DNA from: Adiantum capillus-veneris | Taxonomy: Eukaryota; Streptophyta; Polypodiopsida; Polypodiales; Pteridaceae | DNA length: 60,000 nucleotides | Direction: 5' to 3' | Assembly (NCBI GenBank): GCA_014529385.2 | Contig: CM043958.1 | Span: 83,353,025 to 83,413,024, forward strand | Shown: in pieces, positions 46,819 through 58,990 of the stretch | How the letters are laid out: each line of letters starts with the position of its first letter | Numbering within the stretch: the first letter of the stretch is position 1 | Translations under genes and position numbers: made by a program | Notes under the pieces: generated by a model | The model's input: the letters and a program-made list of their open reading frames with translations, nothing else | The model's database searches: none | What the model was told of the DNA's origin: nothing

Positions 46819-47300
46819 ATGATATACATGGTTCACCCAATGTGAGCTACATCCATGGGGAAGCATCTACTCATCGTTGATGGAATTGCACTTCAAACTA
46901 GAAGTAGGTGTGAAATGGGTTTCTAACCTCACTCCTATCTTATTGTAGACAGAGCGAGAACCACTAACATAATTGTCAATTGATGGGACGAAGCTGACTT
47001 GACTAGTGCATAGAGGCTACAAGAGGGTTTCAATCTCTTGGAAAACAATAGACAAGTCACATCTAACACAAGCTACACTCAAATGATCAAAGTCATCAAA
47101 AGCTAATCGCTAATCGACAAACAAAACATCATGGTTACAACATAAAATGACATCCGAATGTTACAAAACTTCTAGGACATGTATATAAGACCTAAGCACA
47201 CATGCTTATGGTTGCATATATCACTTTTGATGTTCAAAAATCGTGATTATTAACAACAGAGTGAGTTTTTGACCTAGTAGTTTTTGACCCCGAATGCATC

Positions 47301-48164
47301 TAAATGCTTAGCAATGATGCCCCAATACCCTGCCTATGCTTACTTTGTGATTTCCTACCTTAAAGTTTTACTTATGATGAAATTAGACTGCGGGTCGGTG
47401 ACGTCAAAAGCTACAGTTTACCGTGATACGTTTATGTCAATGCGTAGAGCTCTTACCTACAATTGCAACGCAACAGACGACACTACAATGTGACAACCGA
47501 CACGGGAGTAGGAAGCATGAGAAGAAGAGAAGTGAGCGCTGTATTTCTGTTATCCAAAACTTAAAAATAACTTACAAAAATTGGCTTTTATACCTTAGCC
47601 AAGGTTTCTTTGGTCAAAAACTAATAATCTGGGAGCTCTAACTAAGGATAAGTTGATACAATTTGGAAGCTTATAGTCCCGGCTCATTGATTACAATATC
47701 CACCTGGGAATTAGAATATTCTCAATTTATCAAAAGAATAAGTGATTTTACAATAAAACTCTCGAAAAATGTTACATGGGTTAGCTTGCTGCTAGCAATA
47801 AGGTTACAAAGGGACTAGCAACCCCTAATTGAACTCCCCCCTTGCTTCACTCTTGTACTCCGCCTCACACCTTCAAAATGCGTTTTGTGTGTAGAAGAGG
47901 CCTCCTTTCATATGCCAAATGGGTTGCCCTCTCTTATGAGAGACAATCGTGTGTAGCCATCCTTGTGTAGACAAGTCCAAGTTGAACTCTCCCATGTGTG
48001 GCCGCCCTTAGGTAGACAAGTCCACGTGAAACTCACCCACCGAACATTGAATGCCGGCCACTGGCCATTGACTTTGGCCATCGGCCATTGAATAGTGGAC
48101 AACCAATCAATTGACCAACCATTTTTTGGTCACTTTTTGACCGTCGTCGGGCCACAATATCCCG
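47301..48164 (-). repeat. Candidate remainder of the copia LTR, inverted
   Basis: Read on the minus strand from 48164 the sequence continues the copia LTR cut at 32987. It contains a 47-bp duplication (GTAGACAAGTCCA(A/C)GT words at 47967 and 48014), a GGCCATTG-rich patch, and further down GTAACATTTTTCGAGAG and TTGTAATCAATG-like sequence of LTR character. The far end of the LTR is not defined; 47301 is approximate. Confidence 0.45.
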
Positions 48165-48860
48165 AAACTTTTCATTAACCAAAAGAAGAGTGAATCTTTT
48201 CTCCAAGAGATTCAATACTTAGGTCATGTTATCTCTCAAGATGGTATCTGTATGGATCCAACCAAGCTTGAGTTAATAAAAGGATGGGCTAGTCCAAGGA
48301 ATCTACATGAGCTACAAAGCTTTATTGGTATGCGTGCATACTATAAATGCTTCATAGCTAAATTATCCCAAATAGTAGGACCACTACATGAATTGACCAA
48401 GAAAAATGTTAAGTACATATGGACTGCTAAAGAGCAAAGTGCTTTTGAAAAGCTTACCTCTCAACCCGTGCTTACACTACCGGATCTCTCAAAACCATTT
48501 GAGGTCCAATGTGATGCTTGTGGAGATTATCTTGGAGAAATTTTTCTTCAAGAAGGGCATGCCATAGAATATGAGAGTCAAAGACTCAATTCTGATGTGC
48601 AAGTATTGGGCATCTACGAGAAGGAGCTACTAGCTGTCCTCCATGCCCTCCACACATGGAAGCACTATCTTTTGGGGGCTCCATTCATCCTACGCACGGA
48701 TCACCAAAGTCTTAAGTACTTCATGATGCAAACCAAGCTCTCCGATAAACAAATGAGGTGGGAAAATTTTCTTTTCACAAGTCAATTTTCATATTGCTCA
48801 CGTTGCTAGCAAGCACAATCAAGTAGTTGATGCACTATCATGATGGCCAAGCGCCAATGC
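48165..48860 (+). pseudogene. Element B' reverse transcriptase C-terminus and RNase H
   Basis: The frame opens at codon AAA 48165-48167, then LFINQKKSESFLQEIQYLG. It continues (ATG 48252) with LHELQSFIGMRAYYKCFIA, PFEVQCDACGDYLGEIFLQ (first Asp followed by an unusual Cys), GIYEKELLAVLHALHTWKHY (Glu) and FILRTDHQSLKYFMMQT (Asp). It is gypsy RNase H of the same family as element B at 32988-33560. There is no reverse transcriptase palm upstream: the sequence starts exactly where the B copy stops. Confidence 0.9.
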
Positions 48861-49853
48861 GGTGTCCATAGCAACTCACAATGATCTACCTTCTATGATA
48901 GATGAGTATGCTACTGACCCCGATTTTAAAGATGTAATTTCAGCCCTTGCCTTAGGAAAGAAGGAAGAACTATTCACCTTGCAGGATAATTATCTTCTCT
49001 ATGGCAATAGGCTATGTGTTACTCACTCTCTTTGTGAGAAAGTAATGTATGAATCCCATGTTCCTCCCTATGTGGGGCATCAAAGGATTCAACCTACCCT
49101 TCACGGAGTATAGACGTATTTCTATTGGCCTACCATGAAGACGGACATACAAGACTATGTGTCAAAATGTGTGGTATGCCAAAAGACAAATTATGATAGG
49201 GGGAAGCATCCTAGATTGCTCCAGACTTTGCCAATTCCTAATTCACCATGGGAGAGCATATCCATGGATTTTATCTTTGGATTGCCCAAGTCTGTCCAAG
49301 GGAATATGGGAATATGGACAATAGTAGACATGTTTAGTAAATAAGCACATTTTATACCTGTAAAAAGAAATATTAAGGCACACCAAATGGCAACCCTCTT
49401 CATGTCCCAAATTTTTAAGCACCATGGCTTTCCAACATCAATAGTGTCGGATAGAGATCCTCGAATGACCAGGAATTTTGAGAAGGGTCTCTTGGAGAAT
49501 CTAGGTACTAAGCTTAATTTCTCTTCAGCCTATCACCCACAAACGGATGGCCAAAGTGAAATAGCCAACCTTATGCTTCTAGATCTACTTAAGAACTATG
49601 TTACCAAAGTAGATCAATGTTCCCAATGGGAAAATTACCTACCTCTTGTAGAGTGTGCATACAATAACACTATCCATACTACTACGAGGAAGGCACCTTT
49701 CAAAATCATTGAAGGAAGACCTAAAAGTCCCTTTCTACTTAAGGTACATGAGACGATCTTCGCTGCCAATAAGTATAGCCGAGACCTACGAGAATCTTTG
49801 CAAACGATTAAGGACTCTTTACCCATTCCCAACAAAGCAAAAGGCTGTTGCTA
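48861..49853 (+). pseudogene. Element B' integrase
   Basis: The zinc finger is HVPPYVGHQ with CVVCQKTNYDRGKH. In the core the catalytic triad is complete: SMDFIFGLPKS, SIVSDRDPRM and YHPQTDGQSEIAN. A TAG-like break lies at 49342 and a stop at 49112, and the frame changes at about 49850. The downstream part continues at 49854-50200. Confidence 0.9.
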
Positions 49854-50340
49854 ACAAGAGTAGAAGGGCCTTAGATTTCAAGGAAAATGATTGGGTTCTA
49901 CTCAAATTTCCCAAGGCTCGATTAAGACAGACTATGGGCAAAAGTCCTATGGGCCACCAAAAGTATTATGCTAAACTAACAAAAAGATACTATGGTTCTT
50001 TTGAAATTTTAAAACTAATCAATGAGATGGCATATCAACTCAAGTTGCCCAGCCATTGGCTCATTCACAATGATTTTCATGTGAGCCTACTTAAGCCTTA
50101 CAAAGGAGAGCCACCACAAGAAGCAATCATTGAGGACCTGCTTGAGATTGAAGATCAAGAAGAGGTGCTTTATCCCGAATCAATTCTTTGACATGAAGAT
50201 AATGTACTAAGACATGGTAAGATTATCCGACGGTATCTTATCAAGTTCAAAAATGATCCTTTTGAAGATGCTAGATGGATACAAGGAGAATAGCTTAAGG
50301 ATAGTATGAACCTTGTCAATGCTTACAATGCTACATTATA
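49854..50340 (+). pseudogene. Element B' integrase C-terminus with chromodomain-like tail
   Basis: FKENDWVLLKFPKARLRQ and KRYYGSFEILKLINEMAYQL form the GPY/F-type module. HNDFHVSLLKPYKG and a linker follow, then EVLYPESIL, a TGA, HGKIIRRYLIKFKNDPFEDARW, a TAG and LKDSMNLVNAYNATL. The IIRRYLIKF...DPFEDARW pattern resembles the chromodomain core (YLVKWKGY...EATWE), which places B with the chromoviruses. Stops replace residues at 50189-50191 and 50291-50293. Confidence 0.7.
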
Positions 50341-50704
50341 GTAAGCAAATGTAAATACTTTTTAAATTATTCTTTTTTTGGTCTTATAAGACTAGTTCTT
50401 TTTTTTTTAATTGTGTACAAATTTAAGTAGTATGCATGCTTAGAATCATGTTTATGATGATGACGTCTCTTAGACACCAAGTAGAATTTGTCATTCTACT
50501 TTGGGAGAATGAAATGGACTCAAGAGTAGACATTCTTGCGGCAGCTAAGTCTCCCAAGCCCCAAATGGATTAGTCATCCATTTTGGAATGATGTCGTAGG
50601 GTAAAAAGGGATCCTCTACTTGCTAAGAAATATAGACTAATGACTAAGGCTTTATCTCCTCTACCTCATAGTCGAGGATGACTATGATTTCAAAAGAGAG
50701 ATAA
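50341..50704. other. 3' untranslated region of element B'
   Basis: No ORF. It ends in TTTCAAAAGAGAGATAA directly before the LTR, which is the probable polypurine tract (50688-50704). Confidence 0.6.
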
Positions 50705-51038
50705 TGTCATAAAATCTAATATCTAACTAGACCAAATGATTTTCTCATATTGAAATGATCATTTAATGTGGGAGAATAAACAAGAACAAGAGTTAGAATA
50801 TAGACACGTGCTTTTAGATTTATCTCAGCACGGGACCAAAGGCAATAGGTCCAAATAGGAGATGGTCTCGCAAAGATCAATGACAGCTAATGGAGCTTAA
50901 AAGACCTTAGGGTTAGCTTCATCAAAGACCTCCAAAGGTTAGTGTTTAAAGTCCTTAGACCCAAGACCTTAGAGTATGTTAGACCTTAGACAAGATAAGT
51001 CAATGCTTGAGGTGCTTGTCGAGCTTGAGCTAACTAAG
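50705..51038 (+). repeat. 3' LTR of element B', truncated
   Basis: It starts TGTCATAAAATC and follows the other B-family LTRs to about TGAGCTAACTAAG at 51038, then breaks off about 14 bp before LTR E. Only the first fifth of the LTR remains. Confidence 0.88.
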
Positions 51039-51052
51039 CGAAGCTCTCCTAG

Positions 51053-52130
51053 TGTGGGTTATGGTGCTCCTCCCTTGTGGGTAGCTACCTACGAGCGGCA
51101 ATGGGCCGTTGCCGGGGGCGGATCTTAGCGTTTATCATCACTACTGGTGGTGGTTAGGTGGCCACTTTGGGAAAACTATGTAATGATGTGGCTATACCTC
51201 GTGGGGGTTAATTCATAGGCCCTTAAGGGTACAAAATTTTTTGAAGATAAAGGGGGAGCCCACTAGCGCTAGCATTAGTGCTTGGGGGCCCTTTCGGCAC
51301 GGGTGGTGCTCAAAGGACAATGAAAGAGAGAGAAATGTCGACAAAGCTTGTCAAGAGGCAGTTTGCATGCAAGCATTTTGTAGTTAAAGCGGTTGGTGCT
51401 CATTCAATTGCTAAAAATGGTCAGGAGGGCTCTATATAACCACATTTTGCACCCATTTTTGGGGTCTTTTCTGGACCAACGAGGCTTCTTTCACGCGGCC
51501 TTTTGCAAGAGCCAAGCTGAGCCCGAGGGGCTGCGTTGTTTGTGAGAGCTCGCCATCTTGACAATGCTTTGGTTGTAAAGAGAGGTGAGGCAAGATTATG
51601 CCAATTTCTCCTTCTTTGTGTCGGTTTCCCCCTACCTCTCTATCTTTTTCCTTGGCTCTGACCGTGTGTTGGTACCGATGGATGTGTGTGCCTACGGACC
51701 ATTGTTTGGCATAAAGTGCATGAAATTGAGGTGTTGTGTGTGCTGGAAGTGGTGGAACAAATTGCAGGGGTGGAAGTTGTACTGTGTGATGGTCTTGTTG
51801 AGTAGGTGTGCGTTGTCATGTGTGCAAACGGTGGGTTGATTGGGGCACTGTGTATACCCTGAGCTATAGGGAGCAATTTGTTGTGTTTCGGGTGTGTTCC
51901 CCTTTCCCCCTCTCTAACGTCTTTGTAAAAAAAAGACTTGTTTTCATGAAGCTAAAGAGCTTGTCATCGTCAGCACACAAGCGACAAAAGAATTGTATGT
52001 ACTATTTGTGAAAGGGCGGTGGTAATGTGTGTGCTAGTCTCCACCCAACCGTGCTATATTATAGGCTCTCCCTAGCGTACACATTGTACGGCCGTGCCGG
52101 TGGCCTTGCCATAGGACCCATGTCCTTACA
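51053..52130 (-). repeat. 3' LTR of element E (about 1078 bp)
   Basis: The minus strand starts TGTAAGGACATGGGTCC at 52130, after a polypurine tract, and ends near ...AACCCACA at 51053. The termini are TGT/ACA. It contains a CTCTATATAACC site near 51430 and G/T-rich stretches. No second copy is in the window. The left edge is inferred from the termini and from the break in LTR B'. Confidence 0.6.
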
Positions 52131-52133
52131 TTA

Positions 52134-52148
52134 CCCCCCCCTTGGAGA
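52134..52148 (-). promoter_or_regulatory. Polypurine tract of element E
   Basis: The minus strand reads ...CAAGGGGGGGG three bases before the LTR start. It orients element E to the minus strand, in agreement with its pol. Confidence 0.7.
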
Positions 52149-52421
52149 ATCGTTTTCATCCTCGAAAACGAACGTAGGAAAACGTTTCTTAAATGCGGAA
52201 ACATTCTCCCATGTAGAACCTTCTTCACGTCTATCTAGCCATTTTACCAAAACCTGTCATCTGACATGATGTCTGGTGCGAAGCTCATGAGAACCCAAAT
52301 TCTTTTCGGGCTCATGAGGGATGCTTGGAGGTTCAATAAGTTCTAACACCCCTGTGTCAATGATATTATCATTCTGTCCTAGCTGTGTTTGTAAACGGCT
52401 AACATGAAAAACAGGATGAAG

Positions 52422-53740
52422 TCATGAGTGCTCTGGAAGAGCTAGCTTATAGGCCACTTGATCTATACGTTTGAGAATGGTAAACGGTCCACAATTGCGT
52501 GGTGAAATTTTAGCAACTTTTTTCGTCTTCAGACTTTTTGAATGCTTCAGAACTTTGAGGAAAACCTTGTCTCCTTCTTTAAAAGTAGCAAGATGACGAT
52601 GCTCATTTGCGTACTTCTTATATCGATCTTGAGCTTGCTTAACATTCTGTTGAGCAACTCGAAGCATGTCAAAATGGTCTTGGAGAAAATCCTTCGCTTG
52701 TTGTATCTTCTTCTTAGCCAACCCCACCGTAACGGGTGATCTAGGTTGAAATCCATATAAAAGCATAAATGGACTAAACCCTGTAGTCACAAGCTTTCAA
52801 CTATTCTAAGAAAATTACAATATAGGTAAGTAGTCTTCCTAATTGGTTTGCTTCTTGCTAACGTACGCTTGTAGCATATCGTCTAGCACTTGATTAACTC
52901 TTTCGATTTGACCATCTGTTTCTGGATGATCATGCGTACTTAGATTAAGTTTAGTTTCCAACTTTTGAAATATAGCTCTCCAGAAGTGATTATTGAACTT
53001 TCAATCTCTGTCACTAATGATACTAGTTGGAAGACCGTAGAGTATATATATATGCTCTACAAATAGCCGTGCTAATTCCAGTGTCTTAACCGTAGTCTTA
53101 ATGGGAATGAATCGACCCATCTTTGTGAAACGGTCTACAATTACCCATATTGCGTCATGGCCACGATTTGTAGTAGGTAGTCCTACTACAAAATCCATAG
53201 AGATACTCTCCTACTTACCTTGTGGCATCTCTAAAGGATGTAAAAGGCCACCTACCTTGAGGCGCTCTGATTTATTAACTTGGCACTTTTGGCAGTTTAG
53301 TACGTACTCTTGAAAATCATGATGTAAGGCCGACCAATAAAATTACCATCGAACTAAGGCATACGTCATACAAATACCTGGATGACCAGCACTTGGACTA
53401 TCGTGACACTCAAATAAGATTTGGCGCCTAGTGTTTGAGTCCTTTGGCACACATACTCTACCCTTGTGGAGTAAGTAGCCATCAGCAATGGAAACATTCT
53501 TGCATTTCTTAAGCTCTTCCTAAGTAGGGGTGGAGCTCTATGTGTTGGAGTTTTATATGTGCGTGCAGAGACATGTTGATCTAGCTGTACAGAGACATGT
53601 GAGTGTGAGGGATCCCTTTTCAAAATTTCACTCCACACTTTAGCATATGATTGATCTTGTGCACACTTGCCACGTAATGACTCCAAAAATCCACTCTTTA
53701 TTTCCGTGAAAGCAAGTGAATTAATCTGAGGCATCCGACT
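52422..53740 (-). pseudogene. Element E integrase
   Basis: Zinc-finger pieces are visible in a shifted frame around 53300-53450 (ECHDSPSAGHPG, then LNCQKCQVNK). The core is at 53001-53198 (MDFVVGLPTT, IISDRD) and continues with HPETDGQIERVNQ near 52905, so the Asp-Asp-Glu triad is readable across frame breaks. The C-terminal region is the ORF 52422-52790 (TGFSPFMLLYGFQPRSP, FKEGDKVFLKV, RNCGPFTILKRI). Non-coding remains 52149-52421 separate it from the polypurine tract. Confidence 0.85.
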
Positions 53741-53779
53741 TAGTGCATCCGCTACTACATTATATCGCCCCTTGCGATA

Positions 53780-54346
53780 TCATAGCCTACAATCATAATC
53801 TTGAAGGATTTCTGCCCATCTAACTTTATGGCCCTTCAAGTCCGTTTGAGTAGTAAACCATTTGATACTCTCATGGTCAAAAACTACTTCGAACTCGGCA
53901 CCAAATAAATAGTGTCGCCACTTTCGTAAAGCGTGAATTATGGCATAGAGCTCTCTCTCGTAGACAGAATAATTCTGTTGAGCTCTATCTAACTTTTTAC
54001 TTTCAAAAGCTATAGGTCTTCTCTCCTGCAGAAGTACCGCACCAATTGCTTTGTCACTAGCATCAGTCTCTACCACAAACGGCTTAAGTGGGTCAACGAT
54101 TGCTATAGCTACCTTGAGCTGTTCAAAATTGCGTTTTTGAGGTTCTTCCCAGAAAAAGGTCTTACCTTTTTCTTTAAGTTGATCCGTCATAAGAACATCG
54201 ATTTTGCCATAATCACGGATATACTGTCTATAAAATCCAGCCATGCCTAAGAATATTTGAAGCTCCGCAACCGTGTTGGGATGTGGCCATCGAAGAATGG
54301 CAGCGACCTTGTCAGTGCCCATCTTGATGCCAGAATAAGAGATCAC
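53780..54346 (-). pseudogene. Element E connection and RNase H
   Basis: A 188-codon open stretch: LQIFLGMAGFYRQYIRDYGK (connection), PFVVETDASDKAIGAVLLQ (first Asp), NYSVYERELYAIIHALRKWR (Glu), FEVVFDHESIKWF (Asp) and RWAEILQDYDCRL. This is the best preserved single block of element E, with catalytic positions kept. Confidence 0.9.
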
Positions 54347-54415
54347 ATGACCGAGGTAATGTATCTCTGTTTTAAAGAAATTGCACTTGTTTTGCTTAGC
54401 ATACAGAGAGTGAGT

Positions 54416-54945
54416 TCATAGCTGTTCGAACACTAATCGTAAGTGTTCTATATGTTCATCTTCAGTCTTCCTGTAAATGAGAATGTCATCAAGGAAAACC
54501 ACAAAAAATTTTCCAAGATAGGGACGTAAGACACTATCCATGAGTGTCATAAATGCTCGAACCGTTGTTCTAAAGGCAGTTTTGGAGATATCTTGCAAAA
54601 GGATACGCACCTGGTGGTATCTTGAACGAAGATCTATCTTTGTATAGTATCTGAGTTGATCAAACAATTCATCCACTCGAGGTAGAGGATACTTGTTCTT
54701 GATGGTTATGGCATTTAATCCGCGATAATCTATGCACATGCGCATAGTACCATCTTTCTTTTTTACCAATAGAATTGGTGATGCCCGAGGCGAAGTGCTA
54801 GGTCTAATGAAACCATGGGCGAGGTAGTCAGCCAACTGACTCTCAACCTCCTTGGGTTTTTTAGCATAAGGTGGTTTACTCACCGGTTTAGTGCCTGGCA
54901 AGACATCTATGCCATGTTGCACATCACATGTAGGGGTTTAATAAT
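54416..54945 (-). pseudogene. Element E reverse transcriptase with internal deletion
   Basis: The ORF from 54922 reads [70 protein letters not shown], then [20 protein letters not shown] and [10 protein letters not shown]. Between FRTTV and FMTLM the normal YGHYEF...MPFGLTNAPATF box is missing: about 18-20 codons are gone while the frame is kept. Similarity ends at about 54945, so gag, protease and the 5' LTR are absent. Confidence 0.88.
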
Positions 54946-55459
54946 CACGCGTTGGGTCTTACCCCAAATGATATTCATATAGACACTCTTAGTGCTAATA
55001 GGAGCTCCACTGAAATTGGAGTCGTATTCACAACTAGATCTTTTTCACACCCAAAAACCCTTAAAATTTGGGGTTGTTTTGAACAATTTTGCGGTCTGAA
55101 ATGATGGCTTCATCCATAGACCTTGGTAGAGACAAGCCCTTACAAGTTTAAGACTTCAAAAACTCAACTTGACTTACACACTTAAAGTGTGTAATGCTAA
55201 AAAAATGCCCAAAAAATCACTAATGGCAAGACCCTTGCTTACCCATTATAATTGATGGGTACCCGACTGGATAGAAGTGTTTGATCTTGAAATCAATCAC
55301 TGATGAACTACAAACAGATGGCTTGTAGCCATGCCAAAATAGGTGGGGAAAGATGGCTCTTAGCCCTTCCTATTGGCGTATTGACATAGAATATTTCAAG
55401 AAAGTCATGAAATATTTCCATAAAATCATGCCTAGTTTACCTTTCCCGCATAGAAGTTG

Positions 55460-55460
<1 letters not shown>
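54946..55460. other. Spacer right of element E
   Basis: No coding region recognised; composition is AT-rich. Confidence 0.35.

Positions 55461-55462
<2 letters not shown>

Positions 55463-55541
<79 letters not shown>
55463..55541 (+). repeat. (GA)n array, about 39 units
   Basis: Pure GA dinucleotide run. Confidence 0.97.
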
Positions 55542-55544
<3 letters not shown>

Positions 55545-56495
55545 CTGGGCTGAGGAAAAACCCTTATGCAAATGTGTTGTGTGCCCCGTGCATATGATCC
55601 CGTGCAGACCATGTCTATGTTGTAGCTTAGCCTATAAACGTACAACTACATGCCTTCGTAGAGAGAGGCTTAGCTTATCCTATAAGCGCACAGCTGTGTA
55701 CTTGGACCATGTCATTGTAGAGAGAGGTATTATAAGTCACAACTTGACCCGCTGACCTTGTAGGTGATCGTGATTGTATCAGGGTAACTTTAAATATGGC
55801 ACTTTGCCTGTGAATAACATAAAAAATATGTTAAGATAGCAGGTACTTACCTTATCCTTGACAGAGTATTTAGTGTTATAGCGGAAGCGTATGCAATGAT
55901 GGATGTTGTGCGATCATCATACTAGTATGCCATGCATACAAAGAAAAAAATATAATAACAAGCCCTTCAATGACAGTCTCAACCATGTGAGCTTTTGTTA
56001 TACGTGCCTTGTACGATTACACTGGTGTGGATACATCACAGTGGAACGTTGCGTAAACTGTGAGCTTATATCCATGTAGTGCTAAAGATGTGTGCCATTA
56101 TAGTTGATCTGAAGTCAATCAATAATACCTTTGCACAATAAAGAAGCCTTGCTGCATATGAAATTTGTCAAAGCACTTTGCTTTGTACAACGGCTTCGTA
56201 CGGAGGCTGCCCAAGAACTTTGCTTTGTGGAGCAAAGAGATCATTTGCAAACCGTATTGACAAAACAACCATAAGTGACATTTACTAACCTTGTCGCCCA
56301 CTTGTGGCCAGTTTTGTGGTAATGCACTCGAATTTGGCTTATAGCCATATGTACTATTCGAGTGATAGCCAATGTATCATATACACCCTCGTGGGATGTA
56401 GAAATCTGCAAACATCTTGGCATACGAAATTGGGAAATCATGATGCCAAAATAGCGAAAGGATAACCGTGCTGCACGTAAGGGCGTATGGAGTGA
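55542..56495. other. Spacer with short duplications
   Basis: Imperfect repeats of GGACCATGTC(A/T)..., TAGCTTA(G/T)CCTATAA(A/G)CG and TCGTAGAGAGAGG occur at about 55605-55725. No gene recognised. Confidence 0.35.
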
Positions 56496-56501
56496 TGGTG
56501 C

Positions 56502-57110
56502 TCACAGAGAACGCATACTCTTACCAATGTACACATCATAACCAACAAAAGTCGACCTTTTCAAGCATTTATTAATAAGCGACCTTGTCGAATTGTAGGT
56601 AATGGTTTGTCTTTGCCTAGGAAGTGGCCCCAATGGTTGACCTTTTTCTTTGATCTTTGGAAGATTTACCTTCAAGTCGTGCATTCCCTTCACAAGATCA
56701 TCTAGGATGGACTCATCAAAATTAGGAGCTACAAAAGAAGGCTTTATGATTTTGTCAAAAATTGAGGAGGAAGGACTTGTAGTGTTTTCTACCATCTTGT
56801 CCCTTCTTCTTTGTTGCTTGACATGTAGTGAGACAACACATTCAACCTCACTCTAGTCAATCTTTAGTCCTTGCATATTTATCTTCAAGAAGCAGCTCCA
56901 AATTATCTTGAAGCTCTTTATCTATAGCTTGTAAGAAAATATATTTCTTCTCTACATCTAGTGTGGCCCTTTCTATCCTTTTGAGTCGTCTATAGTGTTG
57001 TGCTCAAGTTATCTAAGTAGCTCTATTATTGAAAGTCCCTCCTTTTTCTTGGCTACCCATTCTAAGAAAGTCCTTTTGGTCACTCTCTCTGAGTCCTCCA
57101 TGAAATATTC
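56502..57110 (-). pseudogene. Gag-like retroelement remnant
   Basis: Minus-strand blocks in order: FLEWVAKKKEGLSIIELLR; then, in a shifted frame, RLKRIERATLDVEKKYIF and LQAIDKELQDNLELLLEDKY; then CVVSLHVKQQRRRDKM; then ORF 56795-56502 with SFVAPNFDESILDDLVKGM and LKVNLPKIKEKGQPLGPLPR. Charged, helix-rich segments followed by a basic patch resemble the gag-like proteins of retroelements that I associate with seed-free plants, though the family name is uncertain. Several stops (near 57009 and between 56820 and 56850) show decay. No neighbouring pol is seen. Confidence 0.5.
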
Positions 57111-57204
57111 CTCCTTTAAAGATACTTTGAGTTCTTGGTTGTTGTTGGAGATTAGAGGATGAGAGCGAGCTGATGGACTGGATACATGGTGTGTGTGGAC
57201 ACTA

Positions 57205-57207
<3 letters not shown>

Positions 57208-57274
<67 letters not shown>
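57208..57274 (+). repeat. (GA)n array, about 33 units
   Basis: Pure GA run within a wider GA-rich zone (57180-57375). Confidence 0.97.
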
Positions 57275-57278
<4 letters not shown>

Positions 57279-57622
57279 GTGGCAATTGTAGAGAGAAAGA
57301 GAGAGTTGGAGGTTGGTGAGAGAGAGTAAGAGATTTTGATGGCTGCTGATCATCGAGAAGCGAGAGAGAAAAGGGGGTCTCCATGTGTGTGTGGCCACCA
57401 TCCTGCATGTTGGTGCTCCATGGGTTAGTTGAAGTTGCATTGAGGCCGGCTTGTAGTTGTGTGGTGGATCGAGCATGCGTGCTCCAGTCTACTACAACTA
57501 GCCATGCACTAGAGTAGTGGTTTGCAATGAATAGTCCATTGGGTGTCAAATGGAAGCATGCACAATGTGTAATTGCCTGGTGGTTGTAGTGAGAGAGAGA
57601 GAGAGCCCAGTTGAGGCTGGCT

Positions 57623-57729
<107 letters not shown>

Positions 57730-57965
57730 TGGACGTTGGATGGATGGCAAGCATTATCAACCCAACGTCAAAAAAGGGGAAAAAAGGGAAAAGAGTGGCA
57801 CCTAGTGGTTTGGAGGGGATGTTGCATGGCCTTTGGAAACACAAGAATATAGAGAGGAAGTAAGATTGGCATGCATCTATGGTTGGTGAGAAAAAGTTGA
57901 GAGAGACAGAGAGATAGATATTGTAGTTCCTTGAGGTGGTAATCAGGGACCACATGGCTCTGCAA

Positions 57966-58705
<740 letters not shown>

Positions 58706-58990
58706 GTGACCAAGTGTGTGTGCATGTGTGTGTGTGTGTGTACCTACCCTATCCCAGGCGCCATACACAATGGGTTGGCAGTAGGCCCATTATGTATGGG
58801 CCTACTGCCTCATCAAGTAGGTGAGAGTAGCAAAAGTCCAGCACGAAGCTTTAGTGGAGATGTGCCAAGTCAAAGAGTCCCTGAAGAGGGTAGATTCAAT
58901 TTTTTCAACACAATATCTGATATTGTCTTCAAGGAAGACATTACTCCTGTAGGAGTTTTAAGGCTTTGGCAGCCTGTTTTAAAAAACTAG
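58706..58990 (+). other. 94-codon open frame, doubtful
   Basis: The frame begins in a (TG)n tract and its first third is low complexity. The last 55 codons (from about 58825) have balanced composition, with FNFFNTISDIVFKEDITP and LRLWQPVLKN, and might be a former exon. I do not recognise the family and would not count it as a gene. Confidence 0.2.
58777..58809. repeat. Perfect 14-bp inverted repeat with a 5-base loop
   Basis: GGCAGTAGGCCCAT, loop TATGT, ATGGGCCTACTGCC. Each arm contains GGCCCA/TGGGCC, the core of plant site II promoter elements. Confidence 0.9.

Larger units (their letters stand above)
45499..47300. other. Upstream flank of element B with decayed repeats
   Basis: Contains an acidic/basic repeat zone (45990-46520), a (GA)n array (46737-46817) and otherwise unassigned sequence. 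Under the inversion model this DNA originally lay between the copia LTR and element B. Confidence 0.35.
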
